Assembly (NCBI GenBank): GCA_964006375.1
Contig: OZ023267.1
Location: 33,041,266-33,105,265, forward strand
DNA from: Tillus elongatus
Taxonomy: Eukaryota; Arthropoda; Insecta; Coleoptera; Cleridae
DNA: 64,000 nt
Reading direction: 5' to 3'
A program made the position numbers and the translations under genes. Position 1 is the first letter of the stretch. Every line of letters starts with the position of its first letter. Below are positions 10,926 to 23,149 of this stretch, piece by piece. A model generated the notes under the pieces. The model saw only the letters and a program-made list of their open reading frames with translations, did not search any database and was not told where the DNA came from.

Positions 10926-11969
10926 GCGTCAGAAAAACATCGGTATTATAGTTTATATGCTACTGATCGATAAAAGTATAAAATAGACATACAAATGAGA
11001 AATTACAAGGCTTCCGCTGTGTTACTTTTACTTTTCCAATATAATACATTTTTTATCCAGTCCAGAAACTTCCTATGGGCTCCCGCTTTAGCACTTGATT
11101 AGAATAAATATTGCTCAACAGTTCTGGTGAAAATTTACTGCCCCACTTTCTGTAGGTCCATTTATATATAAACCTCGTTCGTGATATTTTATTTCTGGCA
11201 GCTCTGGCATTTAACGGTCTGATTTTTATTGACGATTTTTTCTACTATAAAAACGCACCCTTTACCATTTCTGAAGATTTATGACTGTTACTCCGCAACA
11301 TAATGTAAGATACTACGCAGCTTAAGGAATTTTACGAATTTCACGTCGAACATTAGAACTAGTTCCCGAATCGGATAGCTCTCTCTTTATCGGGAAAACT
11401 CCACATCTACGCACCTAAGAGATGTCTTTCTCTTTTTTCGAGCTTACCTGGATTACCTTTGCAACATTATAGCTACAGCCACCACAAAAGTGGCAAATGT
11501 ATTTAAGAACTAGTCTTCTAGAATAAGATGGTATATACATAAAAGGGGATCTAGTTTAATTTAGTGACTTCACATCGGTAAAAATAAAGCCAGAAACAAA
11601 GTTCCACACTTTAATATATAACACTTCTAGAAAATCCAACTTTTGCACCTTTATCTTGCTGCTATTGGCACTTCCCCGCCCCGTTAATGTATTACCTGCT
11701 TACATATTTATTCATCAAAAAGATATATTTATTATTATACAAGGAATGTCAAATAAAAATAATGTATAATAATATCAATTACCAATGAAACAGGCCAATA
11801 TCATGTCCGTATGTCCACTTATGCGAACTACAGGTTAACAGTAATAAAACCACTTAACAAAACATTGCAAAAAATGTTCCCTGAATAACATATAAAGGCC
11901 AAAAACAAACATTTTAACACTCCAAATGGATTTAAAAAGTTCCGAATGCAGATCTGAATATAGTGCCCT
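10926..11969. other. No recognisable gene
   Basis: About 1 kb of AT-rich DNA. Nothing beyond short frames and scattered low-complexity tracts. Confidence 0.5.
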
Positions 11970-12095
11970 TTTAGTGAATTTTCTTAAAAAAAATTCACTA
12001 ATGATGTGATGCCGACTTTTGAATTTTGAAAAAATTTCTTCAAAAGACCGCTACTTAGGACCCCTGGAACCCAAATTCAAGGTCGGTTTCAGACT

Positions 12096-12183
<88 letters not shown>

Positions 12184-12880
12184 GTGTCACATCTATAACT
12201 AAAAAAATAATGGACCGATTTTGCTAAAACGTGGTTAGTATCTTCATTTTGCAAGTGGCTTGGATAAGTTCGTAATCCAGGAAAATCTGCCGAGGTTTTC
12301 CCGGAAAATTGTGTACTTTATTTCAAACAAAATTTATATCTCCGGAGTTAACAAAGTTAGGGCAACCAAATTTGGTGCCCGGGTTTATATCGTTATAGGT
12401 AAGTTACCTACGAAAATTAGCTCTGTAGGTTAAAGGACAAAAAGTTACAGGCATTAAAAAAAATGTGTTTTCTTCAAAACGTCAAAAGTCGCGATTTTAA
12501 ACGTCAAAATTGGTAATATTTAGGCAATGAACCTGAAACTAATATGAGCTATGGAAGGAAAATGTCTCAAGAATAATGTTTTACAAAGCCTGAAGTCTTA
12601 GTTTCAATCGTCATTGTCCTTCATTTTACTAAAATGTTCCCAGAAAATTTATTTCAAATAGACCCTTTCTCTGATGCTTTGGCAGTAGTGTTGGCTTTAG
12701 AGTTTATTGGTTAATGGTATATCATTTTTGTCGAATTTTCGTAAAAAATCTTTAAAGCTCAATATATCCGCTATTATGCAAGATACGAAAAAAAAATTAT
12801 ATACATTAATTATAGCTACATCTTAAAAAATATTTCTACAATTACAGGTGGCCCATAAGACGTTGGTGATTCAAATTTTC
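11970..12880 (+). repeat. Family A repeat, near-complete copy
   Basis: It begins 'ttttagtgaattttctta' with the inverted partner 'aattcactaa', continues with 'ccgacttttgaattttgaaa' and 'taggacccctggaaccc', then the (TA)n core at 12103-12179, then the body ('ggcttggataagttcg', 'ggttttcccggaaaat', 'ggcaatgaacctgaaac', 'ctctgatgctttggcag') to about 12868, where the next copy starts. This head-to-tail pair is the best place to read the structure. No coding capacity. Confidence 0.8.
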
Positions 12881-13725
<845 letters not shown>

Positions 13726-14170
13726 ATCTGGACGCAGTAATTGCGTTTTGGTAGCAAATTTGCATTAAATCCTTCAAATTTCAATAAAGCAATTTGCTAT
13801 TAACGTAAGTTTTGTTGGTTAGGAAACCAACATTTAACTTTATTTTCGGAAAATTTTTATATGAACGCAGCAAGGGCGTTTTGGTTGCGAATTTTCATTA
13901 AATGTTTCAAATTTCATTAACTCAATTTGCTATTAACCTAAGGTTCATTGGCTAGGAGACCAGTTTTCTCAGAAACATTTAAAGTTTATTTTCGGAAAAT
14001 TTTTGTACATTTTCAAATAATTATTTTAACAAAATATGGTACATTGTTGCTACTATATATGTTATACCGGTATCCAAATTGATGCCTGCTCGCACTAGAG
14101 CGATATATTTGTAATTCAAAACATTTTTATGAAAATTCATTTCCATAACGCAGTTGCTGCGCCCAGAGTT
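13726..14170 (+). repeat. Family G MITE cluster
   Basis: The G motif occurs at 13728 (TCTGGACGCAGTAATTGCGT), again at 13863 (AACGCAGCAAGGGCGTT) and as inverted end at 14146-14165 ('ataacgcagttgctgcgccc'). Interior landmarks 'ctatatatgttataccggta' and 'gatgcctgctcgcac' are shared with other copies. This looks like one G element with a duplicated left end. Confidence 0.65.
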
Positions 14171-14272
14171 TTTTTTAGAAAACACGAGGTGCACTAGCCT
14201 TATACTGTTACTTATACTACTTGTATGGCAAGTAAAACTACATCACTAATAAAGAGTACACATCACTAAAAA

Positions 14273-14373
14273 GGTATAGACGCAGATGTGCGTTATCGAA
14301 GTGAATTTTCATAAAAATATTTTTGATTGCAAATATGTATTTAAATGCAAGCAGGCATAAATTTGGTTAACGG

Positions 14374-14446
<73 letters not shown>

Positions 14447-14611
14447 AGAAAAAAACAATGTACCATATTTTATCAAAATAAATTTATTATTTGAAAATGC
14501 ATACAAATCTTCCGAAAATAATTCTAAAATCTTAGATTAGTAGTAAATTAAGTTATTGAAATTGAAGCATTTAAGGAAAATTCTCTACCAAACCGCACTT
14601 ACTGCGTCTCG
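14273..14611 (+). repeat. Family G MITE with internal (TA)n
   Basis: The left end is 'agacgcagatgtgcgttatc' and the right end 'ccaaaccgcacttactgcgt'. The interior between 'aaatttggttaacggtat' and 'acaatgtaccatattttatc' carries a (TA)n run at 14378-14444 in place of the usual ctatatagg, which shows how a TA tract can expand in this family. Confidence 0.65.
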
Positions 14612-14878
14612 AATCTTTTTCTCAAAAACATGCATTATATTCCGATAAAAAATGCAAAAATGCAATAAGATAAAGTATGTTCGAAAAAAAATTGTATCAC
14701 CAACGGCTTATACGCCCTGTGAGTGTCAAAAGAATATTATAAGATATAACTCAAGACACCCTATAATTAACGTATACAATTTTTTATCGTATTTTGTATA
14801 ATAACGAATATCTTGAGCTTTGCCGTAGAAATCCGTCAACTTGTATATATGTAAACAGATAAAAGCTGAAACGAACTC

Positions 14879-14995
14879 CGAATATGGATTCTAGGGGGCC
14901 TAGTTTGCACTCATTTGAAGAAATCTTTTCTAAATTCAAAAGTTGCGGCCACCCCAGTAAAGAATTTTTTCCACAAAAATTACCTAAAACTTATA
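14879..14995 (-). repeat. Family A 5'-proximal block, reverse orientation
   Basis: 'gaatatggattctagggggc', 'tttgcactcatttgaagaaa' and 'ttcaaaagttgcgg' match the block between the TA core and the terminal palindrome. The palindrome is degenerate ('gaattttttccacaaaaatt'). Confidence 0.55.
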
Positions 14996-15017
14996 GACCA
15001 TTATACCATAAACTAAA

Positions 15018-15082
15018 AAGTCTGGACGCAGCAAGTGCGTTATAGTAGTGGATTTTCATAAAAATATTTTAATGGCAAATAT
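15018..15082 (+). repeat. Family G left end, interrupted by a SINE
   Basis: 'agtctggacgcagcaagtgc' then 'gtggattttcataaaaat' is a clear G left end. The SINE begins directly after 'aatggcaaat', and G/A-like sequence ('cttttccgaaaagaaactta') resumes at about 15440. Confidence 0.65.
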
Positions 15083-15432
15083 GAGAGCCTCGGTGGTTCA
15101 GAGGTAAGAACGTGTGCCTCTGAACCGAAGGGTACTGGGTTCGATCCCAGGGTACTCCTTTCGCTTTTTCAGTACATACTGTACAATTAACATCAACCGA
15201 GGTTCTGGCATTGTATTTGAGCAAGTTGAATGTCTGCACGTTCCGCCCTTCGGAGGGGGCGTAAAGCCATCGGTCCCGTGTCCATGTGGTGTTGGGCACG
15301 TTAAATATCCATACCCTCCTTACAGAAAGGCAGGGGTTCGGCAAAATTTCCAGGATGGTGAGGTGAAACTGCTCCCTGGCGTCGATGATTGGCTATAGTC
15401 GCAAAATAGGCCGACGTTAAAGAAATAAACAA
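15083..15432 (+). mobile_element. tRNA-derived SINE, full-length copy
   Basis: The head resembles a tRNA: A-box-like 'cggtggttcagaggtaagaa' near 15091 and a canonical B box GGTTCGATCCC near 15138. The body is GC-rich with 'cgcccttcggagggggcgta' and 'ttgggcacgttaaa', and the end is 'ggccgacgttaaagaaataa'. Three other copies (16790-17130, 20095-20272, 48895-49083) share these landmarks, so boundaries come from comparison. SINEs depend on a LINE partner for movement; the partner is not identified. The overlapping 91-94 codon frames on both strands are by-products of the GC-rich SINE. Confidence 0.8.
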
Positions 15433-15504
15433 AACACTCTTTTCCGAAAAGAAACTTAAAATGTCACCGAAAAACTGATCCGATTTTCCTGGATAACGCT
15501 TCCG

Positions 15505-16050
15505 TTATAAAATACGCAGACTACATAGCACTGGTAGTAGAAACGGAAGAAGAATTACAAGGGATGCTGATTTTGCAGGATAGTATGATAAAATGAGTCA
15601 CACTAAATATTAGTATGTCGAAAACAATAGTAATGAAGGAAAGGGCTGCGAGAACAGCTGTAAATGTAAACGGCCAACAACATTTCGAAATATTCACCTG
15701 CCTAGCTCCTGGACATAAAGAAAAATAACAAAGATACGTTACACCAATAGAAATACCAATAAGAGTGTGTTAGAAAAGGTAAGAGACGTTGAAAAGAGTG
15801 GAAAAGAGAAAGGCAAACTTTATTGGTCACATTCTAAGACAGGAAACTTTCTTCCAATCTTATTTGAAGCACACGTACTAGCAAAAGGGGAAGGCGTAGA
15901 CCAAAGATAATACTTCTGAAAACCCTGGCCCAACCGATGCAGTGTTAAAATGACAATAAAATGAAGAAAGTTGCTGGAGACGGACAGATAATTATGGTTT
16001 CTGCGATAGGACGACACCGCTTATAGATTGTGATGATGATGATAAGTTTC
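15505..16050 (+). pseudogene. Relic of a LINE reverse transcriptase C-terminal half
   Basis: Conceptual translation gives 'VIKYADYIALVVETEEELQG', which corresponds to the RT catalytic YADD box (here YADY, a damaged third aspartate), followed by 'SMSKTIVM' and 'ARTAVNVNGQQ', and later 'RKANFIGHILRQE', the pattern 'L.Y.GHI.R' of RTE/L1-type EN-RT proteins. The frame has stops and shifts. The last part ('gattgtgatgatgatgataa') ends the match. A decayed LINE of a lineage different from the Jockey/CR1-like copies in this window. Confidence 0.5.
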
Positions 16051-16446
16051 CTAAAGATTCCTAAGAAAGTGACATAATACAATGCTAGCCGTTTGACCTA
16101 ATGGCTTCTTTATTAGGTCATTATCGGTTACATTATCACAATCTATTTATAAATAACCTATATGTCTACTGTTGCTCTTTGGCAGTTCTCTTGCTAATCA
16201 TATATTTCGGCTTATACTACCGTGCATTATTTATGTTAGGCTCTGGTTTCTAGCGGCACGATTAAAGTGATAGCGCTCGCTTCCATAATAATTACTTGGT
16301 AATAGTCACATATGCATATAGTCACGTAAATAAAAGAGCAAATGCTTTTATATTGGAGCAGAAACGTGTGTGTTCACGAAGAGTGAACACTCGTAACCTA
16401 CATGCATGCATGGGCAACTAATTTCCTGGGATGCGAGTTCTCAGTT

Positions 16447-16449
<3 letters not shown>

Positions 16450-16525
<76 letters not shown>
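16450..16525. repeat. (TA)n microsatellite
   Basis: About 38 TA units between 'cagttcaca' and 'gtgatatgattcc'. Flanks do not match family A convincingly. From 16051 to 16790 no gene is seen. Confidence 0.9.
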
Positions 16526-16530
<5 letters not shown>

Positions 16531-16789
16531 TGATTCCACGCCTTGTTTGCAGTCCAGGTTTAATATAAACGGTGGATAGACGCTCCACAAAGTATAGTAT
16601 ATTTGACTTAATAATTTGTTTGCTTAACGGGGTTTGTGCTAAAAGGGGGGTGACTGATATAATATGTATTTTATTAGTGTAAATGTCTAATGGTAATGAT
16701 TATTACGGTGTGTATGAACAGTAGACGAAAAAGCCTTTCTTGGCGTTTATCTAACATTACGTAGTTACCTAGACGTTTTTCTTTTACTT

Positions 16790-17130
16790 TAACATCGGCC
16801 AGTTTTCGCAACTATGGCCAATCACGGGCGCCAAGGTGCAGCTTCACCTCACTATCCTGGAATTTTTGCCGCACCGCTGCCTTTCTGTAAGGAGGGTAGG
16901 AACCTTTAACGTGCCCAACAATCGAATGGACACGGGAACGTCAGCTTTACTCCCACTCTGAAATGAGGAACGTGCAGCCATTCATCTTGCTCAAATACAA
17001 ACCCTGAACCTCGCGTGATGCTAATTTATTACAGTTTGTACTTAAAAAGTGAAAGGGAAGCCCTGAGAATCGAACCCAGTACCCTTTGGTTCAGAGGCAT
17101 ACGTTCTTACCCCTGGACCACCGAGACCCC
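16790..17130 (-). mobile_element. tRNA-derived SINE, full-length copy, minus strand
   Basis: Reverse complement of the 15083 SINE: end block 'catcggccagttttcgcaac' at the left, 'ctttaacgtgcccaacaatc' in the middle, B box GGTTCGATTCTC (complement near 17075) and A-box region 'taccctttggttcagaggca' to 'accaccgagacccc' at the right. Substitutions and small indels separate it from the first copy, so it is an older insertion. Confidence 0.75.
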
Positions 17131-17372
17131 TTACCTAGACCTAGAATCACTTCTTAGTTTTTCCTTACACCTCGAATGTGTCATACTTGCTAAATGACAT
17201 AAAAATATCTCCATTTCATCTTAACCTTTGCAGGCAGCATTTAGAAATAGTCGTTCTTGTATATGGTTTTTAAGTATAAGGTTTGTTAATGAGTAAACAA
17301 GTGATTTGTATTTTTTTCAAAATTTGTATTTAACCATTTTGTTTTCAAAAAAGGTGATATATCAGACAACAA

Positions 17373-18178
17373 CTAAGGTACGGAATTTTTCTTACGATAA
17401 TTTTGGAAACAAGACTTTTTGTCAGACAGACATAATGCGACACCACAAGTATCACAAGCCCATCTGGATCTCCTTAGATGGCCTCTGGTACTACACAGAC
17501 CATATCGTCGAGAATTTCCGTAAACTCGCATATGTAGAGACTGATACCATCTCTTCTCAAATGGCACGACTGGCTTATAATTATCCACATTTTTCTGCTC
17601 TAAACTCCTTTAAAGCTTTACTTCCGGCACCTCCCAATCCAGCTACTACTGCTAAACGAAACTCCTTCAGATTCGTGTAACTGCTGTCTTCGCAGCGCTG
17701 CTGAAAAATGATGAACGCGTTTACTATACTGACATCAATGAAATTCCAGAATATGCTTGGCCACCATTTTCTACTCTTTCTGTTAATTTCGTATGTTTTT
17801 TCAGCCTGTCTGCTTTGCCGACAATACCCATATTTCGGTTGTAATTTTTCAACATTTTCGGGCAAGGAAAACTTTATATCACCATTCTCCTTATTACATG
17901 GTAAGTTTCTGAAGGATTTTCACAATTAGAGGCTAAGAGAACTATTTTTTAGACGTCCATTTCACGCGGGATATTCCGTCATCGGCAACTCGCCAGTCAA
18001 AATCACCACGCTTCAACTCTTCGTCAGCTTTGAAAACTCCCGGAATTCCTTTTCTGTCTTTTCGAATAGTTCCCGTCGCATTTATACTTTCTGTCTGTAA
18101 CTGCCTTCGTGGTGACATAGATGTGAAATAGTTATCTAAATAAACAAAACAATGTTTTCCAACCAGAGATCTAGTCAA
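17373..18178 (-). pseudogene. piggyBac-type transposase, C-terminal part, frameshifted
   Basis: Read on the minus strand in three frames. At 18178-17942: 'LVGKHCFVYLDNYFTS' (DDE-region D in 'LDNYFTS') and 'ATGTIRKDRKGIP...RGDFDW...GISRVKWTSKK', the typical piggyBac stretch. At about 17810-17600: 'YEINRKSRKWWPSIFW' and 'DVSIVNAFIIFQQ'. At 17480-17373: 'CDTCGVALC...CFQNY', the cysteine-rich C-terminal domain. The N-terminal half and the first catalytic aspartate region are absent. Two or more frameshifts separate the blocks, so this is dead. TTAA-flanked ends were not found. Frames on the plus strand over this region are shadows. Confidence 0.8.
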
Positions 18179-18489
18179 ATCCGTAACTACTCGAGGTTTC
18201 TCTGCAATCTCATTAACTTTTCCAGTATATATTTGGAATTCGTGACATTACATCCGCTCTGGTCCAAAATATTTCTTTGCATTTTCTATTTTTTAAACTT
18301 TTTTTATAAAAAAATATTTTGTCAATTTTCGCAGATTTCTTTTTGTTTCCGTAGAAGTCATTGTTTGTTAGATTTTTTTTGACATTTTGGTAATAAGTAG
18401 GTTATTGTAAAAAATATTTTCGAATTTTTCTTGCAGATTTTTATGCAAACTTTTTTTGTGCGTTCCGTCGGAAAGATTTTTGTGAATAA

Positions 18490-18680
18490 TTATATCTTGT
18501 TAGGTGGGTGAATAGCTTGAACAGGTTCGTTGGCCAGAAAAATCAAAGTTTTTTGGGAACGTCTTCAGTTTATTTTCGAAAATTTTTGTACCTATTCAAA
18601 CAATAAAGTTATTTTCGTAAAATATGGTATATTGTTTTTACTATATAGGTTATACCGGTAACGAAATTTGATGCCTGCCA
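18490..18680 (+). repeat. Family A/G-derived fragment
   Basis: 'gcttgaacaggttcgttggc' resembles the family A body, and 'caaacaataaagttattttc', 'ctatataggttataccggta' and 'gatgcctgcc' are family G interior. The terminal hairpins are missing. Between 18180 and 18490 nothing is recognised. Confidence 0.55.
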
Positions 18681-18789
18681 CGACACACTTTTTAAACGCC
18701 TGACAATCGTTTCAAAAATGTGTACAATTTGAACGAGAGTGTACCGGATTGACAGTCTTGAAAATTTCGATGAGCTTAAAATAATTTCG

Positions 18790-19605
18790 TGATTCTCAAA
18801 ACTCAATCGCTCAAAATTGAAAAAAAAAAACAGATTGCATAGAAGATGAAAGCAGCTTCAAAATTATGTGCCACTCGACCCTTCTCGCTATTTAATTTTT
18901 TTGAAGGGATGACTCTGGGTCGTAGAGGAATGCAGCTTCTAAACCAAGAAAAAATTTGGTCTCCTTCAGATTAAAATTGACCAGCTTTAGCATTTTTCCC
19001 ACACTTCGACAAAATGGGTAATTTTATCGGGTGCAAAATTTTCTAGGACACCCTTGTTATTCTCAGAAACCAATCGCATGAAATTTAAAAAAAAAACACG
19101 TGATTGCATAGAGAACGAAAGAAGCTTGATAATGTTGTAGCACTCGACCCCTCTTTCCATTAACATTTTTTGAAATAGTGGCTCTGGGCATTAGAGGGAT
19201 ACAGAAATAACTTGAAAACCAAGAAAAAAGAAACAGTTAAGTTGAAAACGAACTGTTTTTGCATTTTTCCCACATTTAGACAAAATCGGACATTTTATGG
19301 GCTGCAAATTTTAGTTGGGATACCCTCGTGATTGTCAAAAACCGATCTCTCAAAATTGCAGAAAGAGAAGATGATTACATAGAGGATACAAGAAGTTTTT
19401 CAAAATGATGTGTCACTCGACCCCTCTTGCCATTTAAATTTTTTGAAGGGGTGGCTCTTGACGCTGGAGGGATGCAGATATAACTCCTAAACCAAGAAAT
19501 AATTTTGCCCCCCTTCAAGTTAAATTTGATCAGTTTTAACATTTTTTTCCTTCGACGAAATCGGACATTTTAGGTGGTGCAAAGCTTAATTGGGACACGC
19601 TGTAT
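18790..19605. repeat. Tandem repeat, three units of about 270 bp
   Basis: Three successive units start near 18790, 19057 and 19329. Each holds 'ctca...accaatcgc' type start, a poly-A stretch, 'gattgcatagag', 'cactcgacccctct', 'gaaggggtggctctg', 'gagggatgcag', 'aaccaagaaa', 'catttttcccac' and 'gacaaaatcggacattttat', and ends with 'gggacaccctcgtga' or a close variant. Units are diverged from each other by many substitutions. The unit end 'gggacacgctgtata' resembles a mariner-type terminus. No coding potential. Confidence 0.75.
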
Positions 19606-20094
19606 AATATGCAGCCATAAATATAAATGATAGAGACTTTATGTTACGCTGCTATACAGCATTTTTCTCTTAACAAAAATTTGCTGGAGAGAAGCAAAAT
19701 AAATCGTTTCCGTTCCAATATGAATTACGCGTTTTTTTGGCACAGCAGTCGTACCACAGTGTGTGCGGGAAATACCACTATTATAGAAGAGAATGGTTAG
19801 TGATATATGCTTATTGAGTTTCTATCAAGCTTTTCATTTAAAAGCTTTCATTACAGTTAAGTGCGTTCGACCCATATGTTCCCAGTCTCACTGGAATACC
19901 CTCAGGCTACTACATCAAAAAGACCTAAAATAAATTCCCTCTTCTGGAGCGAAGTTTAATTGCTCTTTTATTTGCATTGTTGTCGGTTTGTTTCTTAACT
20001 AAATTTTTAGACTGTTAAAACAGAAACTTATAAATCTAATGACAATGATCTATGATTAAAATACCTACTATAACAAATGTGTGTGTGTTTTTTT

Positions 20095-20272
20095 ATTTCT
20101 TTGATGTCGGCCTATCTCCGCAACTATGGCCAAGCACCGACGCCAGGGAGCAGTTTCTCCTCACTATCCTGGAAATTTTGTCGGACCCCTGCCGTTCTGT
20201 AATGAGTGTAGGGATCTTTAACGTGCCCAACATCGCATGGACATGTGACTGGCGGCTTTACAACCACCGCCG
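20095..20272 (-). mobile_element. tRNA-derived SINE, 3' part only
   Basis: 'gatgtcggcctatctccgca', 'tcctcactatcctggaaatt', 'cgttctgtaatgagtgtagg' and 'ctttaacgtgcccaacatcg' match the 3' body of the 15083 SINE in reverse complement. The tRNA-like head is missing; the match stops near 20272 where a fragment shared with 9034-9180 begins. Confidence 0.7.
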
Positions 20273-20275
20273 TGA

Positions 20276-20420
20276 CGATTTCAACAAAGAACTGCGCATG
20301 TGACATTATTCCGTAACATCTGTGGTTAGGTAAGTATAAACCAACAGTAGATATTAGCAACTAGGTATGTGTATCTGTGATAAAAAATTACAACATGTTA
20401 AATTATCAAAGAAGATACTT
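20276..20420. repeat. Fragment shared with the interior of the 8749-10890 element
   Basis: 'caaagaactgcgcatgtgac', 'ttccgtaacatctgtggtta', 'gtataaaccaacag' and 'aaattatcaaagaa' correspond to 9045-9175. From 20420 to 20795 there is only a degenerate family G right end near 20680 ('ctataacgcacatccgcgtc'). Confidence 0.55.
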
Positions 20421-20849
20421 TAACGGATAGAGCAAAAGTTGGTTCTTTAGCTTCATATAAAATTGAGTTTTGGGCGTTTTTCTCAAAAGGAATTACAGCA
20501 CAAGATTTTTTTGATAATAGAGAGATATCGATGGCAACACTTTCCAAAGAATTCTTCAAATGTGCACGTACTAGGAACTCTAAAATCGATCTTCAAGGTC
20601 TATGTAAGTTTAAAATATTAACTTTACTAATATGCCGTATAATAATAGTTTACAATTCATATGAAAATTTGCTACTATAACGCACATCCGCGTCCCGAAA
20701 TTTCAACTTATTTATCTATCTAAGTCTTTGCCAGCAATCTTAGTTCTTCTCTAGAGCACCTAATTTTGGTCAGGTCCGTTCGGAGAAAATATTTTTTTAT
20801 TTTTTTATTTCAACAACACACCACGAGGGCTTACAGCCTAAATACTATC

Positions 20850-21390
20850 GTACCGTGGGTGTAGACAAAGAGGAAAGAGGCAGCTTGTTAATTCTGGACT
20901 TGAAGGGTTGGAGGTTCGGAGGAGAAGGAAAAACATGTTCCGGCAAGGAATTCCACAACTTGGAAGTCCTCGGGACAAAAGAGCGGGCATAATAAGATGT
21001 TCTATGTCTGGTAATCTGGATAGTAAAGGTGTGCAGTCGCTCTGTTCCCCTGGTAGATCTGTTGGGGCCAGCAGGTGGAGAAACTATGGAAGAAAGCTCC
21101 TCTGTGCAGTGCCCGTGCAGATATCTATAAAAGAGAGAGAGGTCACCAACGGCACGTTGGTGGGCAAGGGATGGCAGCCTTTGGGTGAGGGTAGGGTCAC
21201 CGATGAGACGTATAGCTCTCTTCTGAATGAAGTCCAGGATAGCGAGTGTAGAAGCGGCAGCAGCACCCCAGATGTGGCAGCAGTATTCGAAGTTTGGTCT
21301 TATTTGTGAAGTATATAAAGTATAGATATTAGCTGATGAAAAATATTTGCGAGCCCGGAAGAGGAAACCTAATTTCTTAGCAGCCGTTCC
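20850..21390 (-). pseudogene. LINE ORF2 C-terminal region
   Basis: Conceptual minus-strand translation gives 'KKLGFLFRARKYFSSANIY', 'YTSQIRPNFEYCCHIWGAA', 'ILDFIQKRAIRLIGDPTL' and 'RSFVPRTSKLWNSLPEHVF', the standard C-terminal thumb-like region of Jockey/CR1 LINEs, ending just before 20850. It continues the RT above, though a frame change occurs near 21395. Confidence 0.7.
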
Positions 21391-23064
21391 TGCAATTCAT
21401 GTGACATGTTGATGCCAATTGAGATTTAGATCCACAAAAATGCCAACAAGTGAAAATAACTCATTACTTTGAATAACTTGGTTGTTTATTGTGATGGGTC
21501 TAGGGTTGGTGTATTTCTTATGAGAAAGAAAGCAAGACTGTGATTTGATGGGGTTGAATTGTACAATATTCCTACTTCCCCAGTCTAATATTTTTTGCAG
21601 ATCCACGGAGATAGAACCCTCCGTGAGTCTGCGATCCTCATCTAGTTGGGCTCAAAAGACAGGCTTAGAACATTGTATATTGGAGTGGAGGGTGCTGTCG
21701 TCCGCGTAACTGTGAACTGGGTTGGATGTGCTAGAGAGGAGGTCATTGATGTGGAGAAGAAACAAAGTAGGGACTAAAGCTGAACCTTGAGGAACTCCTG
21801 CATTAATTGGATACAGTTTAGAGGAATGGCCATCCACAGCAACAGAAATGCTCCGGTTGGAGAGGAAATTTGCTGTCCACGTACAGAGTTTTGGTGGTAG
21901 GCCATAGGCAGGTAGTTTATTGAGCATCGCTGCGTCTCAGACCTGGTCGAATGCTTTGGATATGTCTAGAGCGACAATCTGGGATTCACCGTGTAGTTCC
22001 ATAGACTTGTTCCAAGAATGGGTGACAAAGGAAAGGAGGTCGGCAGTTGATCTGCGCTGACGGAATCCATACTGCCTGTCGTGGATTAGACTGTGTTTTT
22101 CAAGAAATTTGAGTAATTTGGTGTTTATATACTTTTCCATCACTTAAGAGATGACTGAAAGGAGAGAAATGGGCCTGTAGTTGGTAGGAAGCGCTTTCGA
22201 TCCTTTCTTGGGGACGGGTTGTACTCGAGCAGTTTTCCAGTTACTAGGAAATATGCCTCTATTGTAAGATGTCTAAAACAGACGAGTCAGGACAGGAGCA
22301 AGTTCTGGTGCGCATTTTTTGAGAACAATTGCTGGGATCTCGTCAAGGCCAGAGGCTTTCCTGGTATTAAGAGAAGAGAGCATCTTTCGTACCTTTCTAG
22401 TTTTGAAAATGATATCCGTCATTTTATGCGCGACATTGGGGACTGTTAGTGGTTGAACATTTGGAGGTGGGTTGAGAGTATAATTGCCGGCGAACAACGA
22501 AGCAAAAAGTTCAGCCTTGTCCAGGGCGGTAGAAACAATTGCATTCCCTGAGACAAGATGTTGGAACGTGCTCTTGCATAAATTATTCCCAATAGATTTA
22601 GCAAGAGTCCAGAAGGATTTGCTGCCGCTGGAGCTTAAAAGGACTTTGTTTTTGATGTGGTTATTAAACAAGTTTTTTGCCTCAGAAAGAATGCGTACAT
22701 AGCAGTTTCTTGCGTCGTTAAATGCTTGACGGTTTTCTTGACTGGGATTGTGTAGAAGCTTTTTGTGAGCTTTGACCTTTTCAAGACTGGCCTTGTCACA
22801 GGATTTGGAGAACCAGGGCTTTTGAGTGGCTGCAGAGGTTTTCTGTGTACGTGGGATAAATAATTCCATGCCAGCTTGGATAATTTCGGTGACGTTTTGT
22901 GAGATATCAGAGGGGTCAGGATGAGAGAAGCAGACAGACGCCCATGAAAATGAGAAAAAGTAATCTCGCAATTCGTCCCAGTTCGAGGAGTTGTAGTGCC
23001 AAACTATACGTGGGTGTGATGACTGTGTGACTTTGGGTTGCATTGCGCAGGAAGCATTGACCAT
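21390..23064 (-). pseudogene. LINE reverse transcriptase domain, broken
   Basis: A 263-codon frame (23064-22273) carries the linker and start of RT ('KASGLDEIPAIVLKKCAPEL'). Then follow 'NWKTARVQPVPKKGSKALP' and 'NYRPISLLSV' in another frame with an in-frame TAA before 'VMEKYINTKLLKF', 'GFRQRRSTADLLSF', motif A 'IVALDISKAFDQV' near 21960, motif B 'NAGVPQGSALVPTLF' near 21790 and the catalytic box 'SYADDSTLHS' near 21700. The YADD aspartates are intact, but at least three frame breaks exist. The enzyme would copy LINE RNA onto nicked DNA. Confidence 0.8.
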
Positions 23065-23149
23065 GCCGTGGTCTGAGCGACCCAGTGGGCGGTGACTGAT
23101 ATCTTATAGCAGTCAGGATTTGTAGCAAGAAGGAGATCCAAGGGATTTG

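Noticed and set aside
15069..15398. Open frames of 91-94 codons on both strands
   Set aside because: They coincide with the GC-rich SINE and occur in the same way in other copies with different stops.
18790..19605. A CRISPR-like array
   Set aside because: Units are about 270 bp, imperfect, without spacers, in a eukaryotic transposon-rich setting.
20908..21309. Plus-strand frame of 133 codons
   Set aside because: Antisense of the LINE C-terminal region; the minus-strand translation matches known LINE blocks.
22219..22702. Plus-strand frames of 72-76 codons
   Set aside because: Shadows of the minus-strand LINE reverse transcriptase.
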